A stretch of DNA of 26,352 bases from JAHECQ01 sp047638695 (GTDB taxonomy: Bacteria; Actinomycetota; Acidimicrobiia; Acidimicrobiales; SZUA-35). The translations under genes were made by a program, and so were the position numbers. The first letter of the stretch is position 1. Each line of letters starts with the position of its first letter. The notes beneath the pieces are model-generated. The model saw only the letters and a list, made by a program, of their open reading frames with translations, made no database searches and was not told the DNA's origin. The DNA is taken from contig JBLINY010000063.1 in assembly GCA_047638695.1 (NCBI GenBank), positions 1 through 26,352 of the forward strand, given 5' to 3'. Positions 8,122 to 15,166 of the stretch are shown here, one piece after another.

Positions 8122-9759
8122 GTGAACGCTCTCGATCAGCTCGATTTCACCAACAGATTCACCAGCGAACTTCCGGCCGACCCCGACGAACGGGTCGTGC
8201 CTCGCGAGGTAACCGGTGCCGCGTTTTCCCGGGTCACCCCGGCTACCGTTTCGGCACCCGCTCTGGTCGCCCACTCGGCCGAGATCGCTGCCCTTCTCGG
8301 CATCAGCGAAGACACCGTTGCCGGCGACGACTTCGTTCAAGTGTTCTCCGGCAACCGCATGCCTGTCGGTTCTGACTCATTCGCCATGGTCTACGGCGGT
8401 CATCAGTTCGGCAACTGGGCTGGCCAGCTCGGCGACGGTCGAGCCACCGCCATTGGCGAGATTCGCACACCGGACGGCGGCTTTCAGACCATGCAACTGA
8501 AAGGAGCCGGCCTCACCCCTTACTCACGGGGAGCCGACGGCATGGCCGTCTTGCGCTCATCGGTTCGCGAATTCCTGTGCAGCGAAGCCATGCACCATCT
8601 GGGTGTGCCAACCACGCGGGCTCTCAGCCTGATGCTCACCGGCGACAAGGTCACCCGAGACATGTTCTACGACGGCAACGCCAAACCCGAACCTGGCGCC
8701 GTTGTTTGCCGGGTCGCTCCATCGTTCATCCGCTTCGGCAACTTCCAACTTCCGGCATCGCGAGGCGACCTCGATCTGCTGCGCCAGCTCGTCGAGTTCA
8801 CCATTCGAGCCGACTTTCCCCATCTCCTGCCCGAGACACCAGCAGATCCCGTCACGAACGAACTGCCGGACGAACTGCCGAACGAACTGCCGAACGAGAC
8901 AATCGTCGCCTGGTTCGCCGAGATCGTTGACCGGACCGCCGACATGATCGTGCAGTGGATGCGCGTTGGATTCGTCCACGGGGTGATGAACACCGACAAC
9001 ATGTCGATTCTGGGGCTAACGATCGATTACGGCCCCTACGGGTGGCTCGACGATTTCGACCCCGACTGGACCCCCAACACCACCGACGCTGGCCAGCGCC
9101 GGTATCGATTCGGGCAGCAAGCACCCATCGCTCACTGGAACCTGGCCCAGCTAGGAAGCGCCTTGACGTCGCTGGTCGAAGATGTCGAGCCATTGCAGGA
9201 GGCTCTGAACTCGTTCGTAACCCGTTACGAGGCGAGCTATCTCGACATGATGCGATCGAAGCTCGGCCTGGCCGTTGCGGTCGAAGGCGACGAAGAACTC
9301 GTCGCTGGCCTTCTCGGTGCACTCACTGCGGCCGAGACCGACATGACCATCTTCCATCGCCAGCTGGCCGAGTTCAGCGTCGATGCAGCGACGCCTGCCG
9401 ACCGCCTCGCTCCCCTGCTCGAGGCCTACTACCTGCCCGAGCAACTCACCGACGAGGTTCGAGCCACGATCGATGCGTGGCTCGTCACCTATCAGAAGCG
9501 CTTGGCCGTCGAGCAGCGCAGCAGCTCTGAGCGCCGAACGGCCATGAACGCAGCCAACCCCAAGTTCGTGCTGCGGAACTATCTGGCCCAGCTCGCCATC
9601 GACGCTGCCGAAGAGGGCGACAACTCAATGGTCAGCGACCTCCTCGACGTTCTCCGCAGTCCGTACGACGAGCACCCTGAGCACGCTGACTGGGCCACCA
9701 AGCGGCCCGACTGGGCCCGCAGTCGGGCCGGCTGCAGCCAGCTCAGCTGCAGCTCGTAG
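8122..9759 (+). CDS. selO: Protein adenylyltransferase SelO (YdiU family)
   Basis: SelO is a pseudokinase-fold enzyme that transfers AMP to protein hydroxyl groups, linked to redox stress. The 545-residue product shows YGGHQFGNWAGQLGDGRA, QLKGAGLTPYSRGADG, RSSVREFLCSEAMHHLG, and the active-site pair Asp292 (NTDNMS) and Asp302 (DYGP), spaced ten apart as in characterised SelO. It ends in CSS, the conserved redox cysteine position that is selenocysteine in animal SelO, so the full C-terminus is present. A frame extends upstream to 7978 but would overlap the divergent ACAD gene. GTG at 8122 is chosen from the TAGCCT box and the family N-terminus LDQLDFTNRF. Residues about 246-259 carry an ELPN/ELPD tandem insertion from a 12-base repeat. 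The identification is secure. Confidence 0.95.
   Translation: MNALDQLDFTNRFTSELPADPDERVVPREVTGAAFSRVTPATVSAPALVAHSAEIAALLGISEDTVAGDDFVQVFSGNRMPVGSDSFAMVYGGHQFGNWAGQLGDGRATAIGEIRTPDGGFQTMQLKGAGLTPYSRGADGMAVLRSSVREFLCSEAMHHLGVPTTRALSLMLTGDKVTRDMFYDGNAKPEPGAVVCRVAPSFIRFGNFQLPASRGDLDLLRQLVEFTIRADFPHLLPETPADPVTNELPDELPNELPNETIVAWFAEIVDRTADMIVQWMRVGFVHGVMNTDNMSILGLTIDYGPYGWLDDFDPDWTPNTTDAGQRRYRFGQQAPIAHWNLAQLGSALTSLVEDVEPLQEALNSFVTRYEASYLDMMRSKLGLAVAVEGDEELVAGLLGALTAAETDMTIFHRQLAEFSVDAATPADRLAPLLEAYYLPEQLTDEVRATIDAWLVTYQKRLAVEQRSSSERRTAMNAANPKFVLRNYLAQLAIDAAEEGDNSMVSDLLDVLRSPYDEHPEHADWATKRPDWARSRAGCSQLSCSS
8857..8898 (+). repeat. 12-base coding tandem repeat in selO
   Basis: Three and a half copies of a unit like AACGAACTGCCG give NELP-DELP-NELP-NE at residues 246-259. 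The period keeps frame, so copy number can vary without breaking the protein. It lies in a loop-like stretch before the active-site aspartates. Confidence 0.85.
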
Positions 9760-9822
9760 CTGCCGAACTCCTCTGTGTCTCGCACTCATCTGAGGTCTGA
9801 GGGTTCACCGCAAAACGCATCT

Positions 9823-9861
9823 GGCCGGCCCGATCGTGTTTGACACACGATGAGACCGGCC
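9823..9861. terminator. Nested inverted repeat between convergent genes
   Basis: An outer stem GGCCGG/CCGGCC (9823-9828, 9856-9861) encloses an inner seven-base perfect stem ATCGTGT/ACACGAT (9833-9839, 9845-9851) with a five-base loop. It lies between the convergent selO and CoxL-like genes and could end transcription from either side. There is no T-run, so intrinsic termination is only a guess. The remaining spacer up to the tandem array at 9903 shows nothing else. Confidence 0.5.
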
Positions 9862-9902
9862 TGATAGCGGCTTCAAGACTCTCTTACGGGGCAATAGGCC
9901 AA

Positions 9903-10006
9903 CAGCATTCAGCTAGCAGCATTCAGCTAGCAGCATTCAGCTAGCAGCATTCAGCTAGCAGCATTCAGCTAGCAGCATTCAGCTAGCAGCATTCAGCTAG
10001 CAGCAG
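9903..10006. repeat. Seven-copy 14-base tandem array overlapping a stop codon
   Basis: The unit CAGCATTCAGCTAG is repeated exactly seven times (9903-10000), followed by a partial CAGCAG. The stop codon and last codons of the CoxL-like gene (minus strand, TGA at 9995-9993) lie inside the seventh unit, so the array is a duplication of the gene's own 3' end running into the spacer. There are no spacers between units, so it is not a CRISPR. It is a likely variable-number locus. Confidence 0.95.
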
Positions 10007-12278
10007 AGATGGCTGACCACACAGCCTGAGCGGTAAGCGGCATGTCGATGTGCTTCACCCCGAGGTGCGACACGGCATCGACCACTGCATTCTGGATTGC
10101 AGGGGTTGAGCCGATGGTGCCGGACTCGCCGATGCCCTTGGCCCCAATGGGGTTGTTGGGGCTGGCGGTCTCGGTGTTGTGAGTCTCGAACGAGCAGAGT
10201 TCGGCTGCCGACGGCATGGCGTAGTCGAGCAGGTTGCTGGTGATGGGGTTGCCGTTGTCGTCGTAGGCGACGATCTCGTACAACGCCTGGGCTGCACCCT
10301 GGGCGATTCCGCCGTGCTGCTGGCCGTTTACCAGCATCGGATTGAGGATGGTGCCGCAGTCGTCGACAGCGATGTGACGAAGCATCGTCGTGTGGCCGGT
10401 CTCGGTGTCGACCTCGACGACCGAAACGTGGGCGCCGAAGGGGTAGGTGGAGTCTTTGCCGTCGAAATCGAGTTCGTACTCGAGCGGCCCGGCTTCCATC
10501 CCCGCAGGCTGCTTCGCCCCGTCCTTGGCCGCAGCTGCCAGCTGAGCCCACGAAACGGCAGAGTCGGGAGAACCAGCGACCATGAGGCCACCCTCGCCCT
10601 TCACGATGTCGCCCTCGGCGGCCTCGAGCATGTTGGCAGCCAGTTTCTTGCTGCGCTCGAGCACGGTCTCGCTGGCCACGTGCATGGCCGAGCCAGCGGT
10701 CTGGAGGGAGCGGGAGCCCAGGGTGCCGGAGCCACGAGGAATCTCATCGGTGTCGGATTGAAGGATCGTGATCTGATCGAAGGGCACGCCGAGCATGTCG
10801 CTGATGATCATCGAGAACGAAGTGTTGTGCCCCTGGCCATGGGCGCTGGTGCCGACTCGACCGACGACGGTGCCGTCATCGTTGATCTCAACCTTGCCGT
10901 ATTCGACATGGAGACCAATGGGGGCGGTGACCTCGACGTAGGTCGACACTCCGATGCCGATCTGCTTTATGTCGCCGCTTGCTCGGCGGGCTGCTTGCTC
11001 GGCCAGAAGGTCCTGGTAGCCGGACTCTTTGAGCGCGGCATCAAGTGACTTCTCGTACTCGCCCGAGTCGTAGTTGGCTCCACCTAGTGTCGTCAGCGGA
11101 AACTGATCAGGTTGTAGGAAGTTCATCCGACGGAGCTCCGCCGGATCGATGCCAAGCTCATCGGCACCGACATCGAGAACTCGTTCGAGCATCTGGGTTG
11201 CTTCAGGCCGTCCGGCACCTCGATAGGCGCCAGTGGTGGTGGTGTTCGTGACCACCGAGACGGCGTTGAAGTCGATCTTCGGGATCTTGTAGACGCCCTG
11301 ACTCATTTGCTGGGTGAGCGTCGTGAGAATCGTGCCGATTGCCGGATAGGCGCCGGAGTCGGCGACCACGTTGGCATCGAGGCCAACAATCGTGCCGTCC
11401 TTCTTGAAGCCCATCTTGGTGGTGAGCACCATGGCCCGACCGTGCACCAGGGCAACAAGGTTCTCGCTACGCTGTTCGGTCCACTTCACGGGCGCTCCGA
11501 TGGCCTGAGCAAGGCGAATCGACATCAGGAACTCAAGGTAAGGGCCGGCCTTGGGACCGAATCCGCCACCAACCGCCGGGGCAACCACACGCAGACCCTC
11601 CGGCTCGATTCCGAGCATGCCCGCGAGTGCATCGCGGACAGCGTTCGGGTTCTGGGTGGAGGCCCAGAGGGTGAGCTTGTCGCCGGGGATTGCGACACAG
11701 CCGTTCGGCTCCATTGGCACACCGGCCAGTCGCTGGCTTACAACCCGAACCTCGGCCACATGGTCGGCTCCTTCGAGAGCAGTGCCATCGCCCATGTTGG
11801 TGGGAAACACGACGTTCCCACCAAGCTCGTCGAACAGAATTGGAGCGTCTGGCAGAAGGGCAGCTTCAGGATCGGTGACCGAGGGCAACGGGTCGTAGTC
11901 GACCTCGACAAGCTCCGCAGCATCAGCTGCTGCTGTCATATTGGTAGCGACGACGGCCGCCACGATGTCACCAACGAAGCGGACTTTGCCGACCGCTAGT
12001 GGTGGGCGAGCAAGGAAGGGCGGGAACGCATCGAACCCGAGGACTGGTTCCATCTCGAGATTCGATGCGGTGTACACGCCAACAACACCTTCGATGGCCT
12101 CGGCCGCGCTGGTATCGATGGCGCCCAGATTCGCATGGGCATAGGGCGATCGGACGAAGTGCACGACGTGGAGATTGTCGATGTCCAGGTCGTCGTAGTA
12201 CTTCTCGCTGCCTGTCAGCAGCGTGGGGTCCTCCCGGCGGAGGACGGAGTTGCCGAGGATCGAGCCCTGAGATGACAT
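9993..12278 (-). CDS. CoxL-like molybdenum hydroxylase large subunit (form II type), orphan
   Basis: A 761-residue catalytic subunit of the xanthine dehydrogenase/aerobic CO dehydrogenase family, which binds the molybdopterin-cytosine-dinucleotide cofactor. It has GGGFGPKAG, the motif AYRGAGR at 351-357, and the catalytic glutamate at about 718 in GAKGIGESG. AYRGAGR is the form II signature; true CO dehydrogenases have AYxCSFR, so CO oxidation is not expected from this alone. The family works with a FAD subunit and a 2Fe-2S subunit, and neither is adjacent here. The frame is open another 101 codons upstream, but ATG at 12278 has GGAG in good position and gives SILGNSVLRREDP, the family N-terminus. 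The 3' end lies in a tandem array. The substrate is unknown, probably an N-heterocycle or aldehyde. Confidence 0.88.
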   Translation of the reverse strand: MSSQGSILGNSVLRREDPTLLTGSEKYYDDLDIDNLHVVHFVRSPYAHANLGAIDTSAAEAIEGVVGVYTASNLEMEPVLGFDAFPPFLARPPLAVGKVRFVGDIVAAVVATNMTAAADAAELVEVDYDPLPSVTDPEAALLPDAPILFDELGGNVVFPTNMGDGTALEGADHVAEVRVVSQRLAGVPMEPNGCVAIPGDKLTLWASTQNPNAVRDALAGMLGIEPEGLRVVAPAVGGGFGPKAGPYLEFLMSIRLAQAIGAPVKWTEQRSENLVALVHGRAMVLTTKMGFKKDGTIVGLDANVVADSGAYPAIGTILTTLTQQMSQGVYKIPKIDFNAVSVVTNTTTTGAYRGAGRPEATQMLERVLDVGADELGIDPAELRRMNFLQPDQFPLTTLGGANYDSGEYEKSLDAALKESGYQDLLAEQAARRASGDIKQIGIGVSTYVEVTAPIGLHVEYGKVEINDDGTVVGRVGTSAHGQGHNTSFSMIISDMLGVPFDQITILQSDTDEIPRGSGTLGSRSLQTAGSAMHVASETVLERSKKLAANMLEAAEGDIVKGEGGLMVAGSPDSAVSWAQLAAAAKDGAKQPAGMEAGPLEYELDFDGKDSTYPFGAHVSVVEVDTETGHTTMLRHIAVDDCGTILNPMLVNGQQHGGIAQGAAQALYEIVAYDDNGNPITSNLLDYAMPSAAELCSFETHNTETASPNNPIGAKGIGESGTIGSTPAIQNAVVDAVSHLGVKHIDMPLTAQAVWSAISAAS

Positions 12279-12400
12279 TGATGCTCCAGAAGATTGACGG
12301 ACGTGTGGGCTGATCGTAGGCCGAATCCGGGAAACTTTCCGAAACGACGACAAACCGTGACCCGCAGATTTGGATCTCGCCGATTCTGTGACGAATGTCC

Positions 12401-12406
12401 TACCGT
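12401..12406 (+). promoter_or_regulatory. Predicted -10 box for leaderless P450 mRNA
   Basis: TACCGT is followed by seven bases and the ATG at 12414. It selects this ATG over the GTG nine bases upstream. The 135-base divergent region also holds an 11-base near-palindrome GGAAACTTTCC at 12330-12340, which may be chance. Confidence 0.5.
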
Positions 12407-12413
12407 GAGCGCG

Positions 12414-13700
12414 ATGACCAACGTCGCAGCCGGACTGGCCGATCAGGCGTTCAATCCGCTTGAGAACAGTTGCTGGACAAGGCCGCAGGCCGAGATCGAA
12501 GCAGAGCTCGCAGCACTTCGACAGCTTGGTCCGACCTTCTTCATCGAGCCGCTCGTGCCACCGGAAATTCCTCTCCCTCAAGGCCCTGGGGCCTGGGCGC
12601 TAACGAACCACGCCGACATCCTGCATGTCTCGCGAAACCCGCAGATCTTTAGCTCGGCCAAGGGAATCACGGTCGGCGAGCAGCCGCCCGAGTTCCTCGA
12701 GTTCTTCAGCTCGATGATCGCAATGGACGACCCTCGACATGCTCGCCTCCGTCGCATCGTCAGCGCTGGCTTCACTCCCCGGATGTTGAAGAGGCTCGAG
12801 GAGTCGGTGCAAGACGTTGCCATCGACATTGTCGACAACATCGTCGAGAAGGGCGAGGTCGACTTCGTCACCGACGTCTCGTCGTTGCTACCGCTGAAGG
12901 TCGTGTGCGATCTGATGGGTATCCCGGGGTCGGAACTCGGGTTCGTCTTCGATCGGTCGAATGTGATTCTCGGGGCCGCCGACCCTGAGTACGTCACCGA
13001 GCTCGGCGACATCGTCACCGCCATTCTCACCGCCGGTGCCGAGTTGGCCGAGTTGATGAAGCAGGTCGTAGCGTCGAAGAAGGGCGGCGACGGCACCGAT
13101 CTCACCTCGGTCCTGGTGAACGCCGAGCTCGAAGATGATCAACTCAGTCCCGAGGACCTGGCGAGCTTTTTCATTCTTCTCGTGGTCGCTGGCAACGAAA
13201 CGACTCGCAACGCCACCAGTTGGGGTCTCACCTATCTCACGGAGAACCCCGAGCAAAAGGCCATCTGGGCTGACGATTTCGACACCGTTGCCCCCACAGC
13301 GGTGGAAGAGATCGTTCGCCTGGCCAGCCCCGTCACCTATATGCGCCGTACTGCTCTTGCTGACACCGTCGTTGGAGGCAAGGAGATCAAGGAGGGTCAA
13401 AAGCTCTGCATGTTCTACTTGGCAGCCAACCGCGATGAAGCCGTGTTTGCCGACCCCTACCAGTTCGATGTGCGCCGCACCCCCAACCCACACCTGGGCT
13501 ACGGCGGCCCCGGCCCTCACTTTTGCCTTGGAGCGCATCTCGCTCGGCGAGAAATCACCGTCATGTTCCGCGAGTTGCTCCGGCGAGTTCCTGATATCCA
13601 TGCCAGCGGCGACCCCGATGTGCTGCAGGCCGCCTTCATCCACGGCATTAAGCACCTTCCTGCCTCGTTCACACCGACGGCTCGCACCACGAAAGGCTGA
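12414..13700 (+). CDS. Cytochrome P450 (actinobacterial CYP124/125/142-like)
   Basis: A 428-residue soluble haem monooxygenase needing ferredoxin and reductase encoded elsewhere. The I-helix oxygen-binding motif is AGNETT at 259-264, the K-helix ExxR is Glu299 to Arg302, and the haem ligand is Cys371 in GYGGPGPHFCLGAHLAR. This haem-loop form and the I-helix with AGNETTRN are typical of actinobacterial P450s that hydroxylate sterol side chains, branched lipids or fatty acids. The specific family cannot be fixed by eye. Five bases separate it from a downstream acyl-CoA dehydrogenase, so they are cotranscribed, which fits omega-hydroxylation and later beta-oxidation of a lipid. The start is set by the TACCGT box seven bases upstream. 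The P450 call is secure; the substrate is inference. Confidence 0.93.
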   Translation: MTNVAAGLADQAFNPLENSCWTRPQAEIEAELAALRQLGPTFFIEPLVPPEIPLPQGPGAWALTNHADILHVSRNPQIFSSAKGITVGEQPPEFLEFFSSMIAMDDPRHARLRRIVSAGFTPRMLKRLEESVQDVAIDIVDNIVEKGEVDFVTDVSSLLPLKVVCDLMGIPGSELGFVFDRSNVILGAADPEYVTELGDIVTAILTAGAELAELMKQVVASKKGGDGTDLTSVLVNAELEDDQLSPEDLASFFILLVVAGNETTRNATSWGLTYLTENPEQKAIWADDFDTVAPTAVEEIVRLASPVTYMRRTALADTVVGGKEIKEGQKLCMFYLAANRDEAVFADPYQFDVRRTPNPHLGYGGPGPHFCLGAHLARREITVMFRELLRRVPDIHASGDPDVLQAAFIHGIKHLPASFTPTARTTKG

Positions 13701-13705
13701 TTCCC

Positions 13706-14947
13706 ATGACCGACAATGCAGTAGACGCCGCACTTGACCCCGCCGAAGCTGAGGCGTTCCGGGCCAAGTGCACGGCGTTTCTCGACCAACACGCCACCGG
13801 TCTCGAGATCGTCGGAGAAGATCCCCGCAGCGATCAGTCCGTGGCCCAGTCCCGCGCCTTCCAACAGAAGGTCGCCGACGCTGGTCTGGCCGGCATCATC
13901 TACCCCAAGGAGTTCGGTGGCCTTGGTCTCACCCGAGCCCACGAACGGATCTGGCGGGAGGAATACGGCAACTACCCGGACATGACGGGCCAGCTCACGA
14001 TCAGCCATGGCATGTGTATGCCAATGATGGCCGAATACGGCACCGACGAGCAGAAGACCGAGTTCCTGGCCAAACAGATGAGCGCCGAGCATCTGTGGTG
14101 CCAGATGTTCTCCGAGCCCGGGGCCGGCTCTGACGTCGCCAGTCTCCAGACCCGCGCTGTGCTCGATGGCGACGAATGGACCATCAACGGCCAGAAGGTC
14201 TGGACCACGCTGGCCCACCAGTGCGACTACGGCATTCTCATCGCCCGAACCGATCCGGATCAGCCCAAGCATCGGGGCATCACCATGTTCATCGTGAACA
14301 TGAAAGACCCCGCGATCGAGATCCGACCGATCAACCAGATCGACGGCGGCAAACACTTCAATGAAGTGTTCTTTACCGACCTTCGGATCCCGAAGAGCTG
14401 GCAGGTCGGTGAACTCAATGACGGCTGGCGACTGGCCACAGCCATGTTGATGTACGAACGGGTTGCCATTGGCACCGGTCAAACCAGCGGCATCAAGACC
14501 CCCAACTACAAATGGTGGGGCGATGAGGCTGCCCGCCGCGGTCGCACCGACGAGCCCCTCGTTCGCCAGGAACTCATGCGGCTCTATAGCCAAGAGGCAA
14601 CAAAAAGCTTGGTGGCTCTCCGCACCAGGGCCGAGCTGAAGGCCGGGAAAACACCGGGACCCGGCGGATCGCTCGGCAAACTCCACGGGGCAAAGATCGC
14701 CCGCCTCACCCGCTCGCTCGGACTTGAAATCCTCGGTCCCGAAGGTGTCGCCTGGGAGAGTGCAGCCGACGCCGAGGGTTCGAAGTGGTCGAATGCTGTG
14801 CTGCGAAGCTTCAGCGCCAACATCGCTGGCGGAACCGACGAGATCCAGAAGAACATCATCGGCGATCGGGTGCTCGGCCTTCCCCGCGAACCAAGCGTCG
14901 ATAAAGACGTGCCGTTCAGCGATCTGAAAACAGGTACGCAGTCGTAG
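13706..14947 (+). CDS. Acyl-CoA dehydrogenase lacking the usual catalytic Glu
   Basis: A 413-residue FAD-dependent acyl-CoA dehydrogenase in the same operon as the P450. Normal family segments are present: IIYPKEFGGLGL, MFSEPGAGSDVASLQT, WTINGQKVWTT, and the C-terminal LGLPREPSVDKDVPF. At the place where the paralogue at 6843-8057 has Glu in IEGGTSEI, this protein has Ala374 in IAGGTDEI. In some actinobacterial ACADs that act as heteromers only one subunit carries the base, and in others the base is supplied from elsewhere, so activity alone is uncertain. The start ATG is five bases after the P450 stop with a weak AAAGG upstream. No second ACAD gene is adjacent to act as partner, unless the one at 6843-8057 does. 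Confidence 0.9.
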   Translation: MTDNAVDAALDPAEAEAFRAKCTAFLDQHATGLEIVGEDPRSDQSVAQSRAFQQKVADAGLAGIIYPKEFGGLGLTRAHERIWREEYGNYPDMTGQLTISHGMCMPMMAEYGTDEQKTEFLAKQMSAEHLWCQMFSEPGAGSDVASLQTRAVLDGDEWTINGQKVWTTLAHQCDYGILIARTDPDQPKHRGITMFIVNMKDPAIEIRPINQIDGGKHFNEVFFTDLRIPKSWQVGELNDGWRLATAMLMYERVAIGTGQTSGIKTPNYKWWGDEAARRGRTDEPLVRQELMRLYSQEATKSLVALRTRAELKAGKTPGPGGSLGKLHGAKIARLTRSLGLEILGPEGVAWESAADAEGSKWSNAVLRSFSANIAGGTDEIQKNIIGDRVLGLPREPSVDKDVPFSDLKTGTQS

Positions 14948-14951
14948 AGGC

Positions 14952-14963
14952 CTGACCGGTCAG
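14952..14963. promoter_or_regulatory. 12-base perfect palindrome, operator-like
   Basis: CTGACCGGTCAG is a perfect palindrome four bases after the ACAD stop. Its ACCGGT core resembles TetR-type operators, but no promoter next to it is evident and it may instead be part of a 3' hairpin. No TetR gene is present in the window. Confidence 0.3.
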
Positions 14964-14969
14964 TCAGCT

Positions 14970-15001
14970 CACCGACTAGCCAGATCACCGACTAGCCAGA
15001 T
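14970..15001. repeat. Two-copy 16-base tandem repeat
   Basis: CACCGACTAGCCAGAT is repeated twice exactly, 22 bases after the ACAD stop codon. It belongs with the other gene-end tandem repeats in the window but does not include the stop codon. Confidence 0.9.
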
Positions 15002-15092
15002 CGCTGCCTCGTCAGGTCGCTGCATAGTCAGAACGACGTACTGCGCTCCACAAAATTGCCCACGGGTTGAACCACCCATACTCCTCCCATTC

Positions 15093-15107
15093 ACCACTCT
15101 GAGTGGT
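15093..15107. promoter_or_regulatory. 15-base interrupted palindrome upstream of the secreted protein gene
   Basis: ACCACTC-T-GAGTGGT is a perfect inverted repeat with a one-base centre, 59 bases before the ATG at 15167. Its size and place fit a dimeric repressor or activator site. No regulator for it is known from the window. Confidence 0.4.
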
Positions 15108-15126
15108 ACAGCTTGCACGTTGAGCG

Positions 15127-15141
15127 CCTCCGGCGCGGAGG
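15127..15141 (+). promoter_or_regulatory. Leader hairpin before the secreted protein gene
   Basis: CCTCCG-GCG-CGGAGG forms a six-pair GC-rich hairpin ending 25 bases before the ATG. A separate purine stretch GAGGGAAG at 15148-15155 is the likely ribosome binding region. The hairpin may be a leader structure or incidental. Confidence 0.3.
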
Positions 15142-15166
15142 TTCGACGAGGGAAGTACGGACGTTC

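Noticed and set aside
9903..10006. CRISPR array
   Set aside because: Units are 14 bases, head to tail, with no spacers, and no cas genes are present.
9993..12278. True aerobic CO dehydrogenase (form I CoxL)
   Set aside because: The active-site loop is AYRGAGR, not AYxCSFR, and coxM/coxS are absent.
12330..12340. Operator GGAAACTTTCC in the CoxL-P450 divergent spacer
   Set aside because: Only five pairs around a single base, no match to a regulator site I know, and no second copy; it may be chance.
12279..12581. 101-codon N-terminal extension of the CoxL-like protein
   Set aside because: It runs through the divergent promoter and into the P450 coding region, and has no family similarity; the ATG at 12278 with GGAG gives the normal N-terminus.
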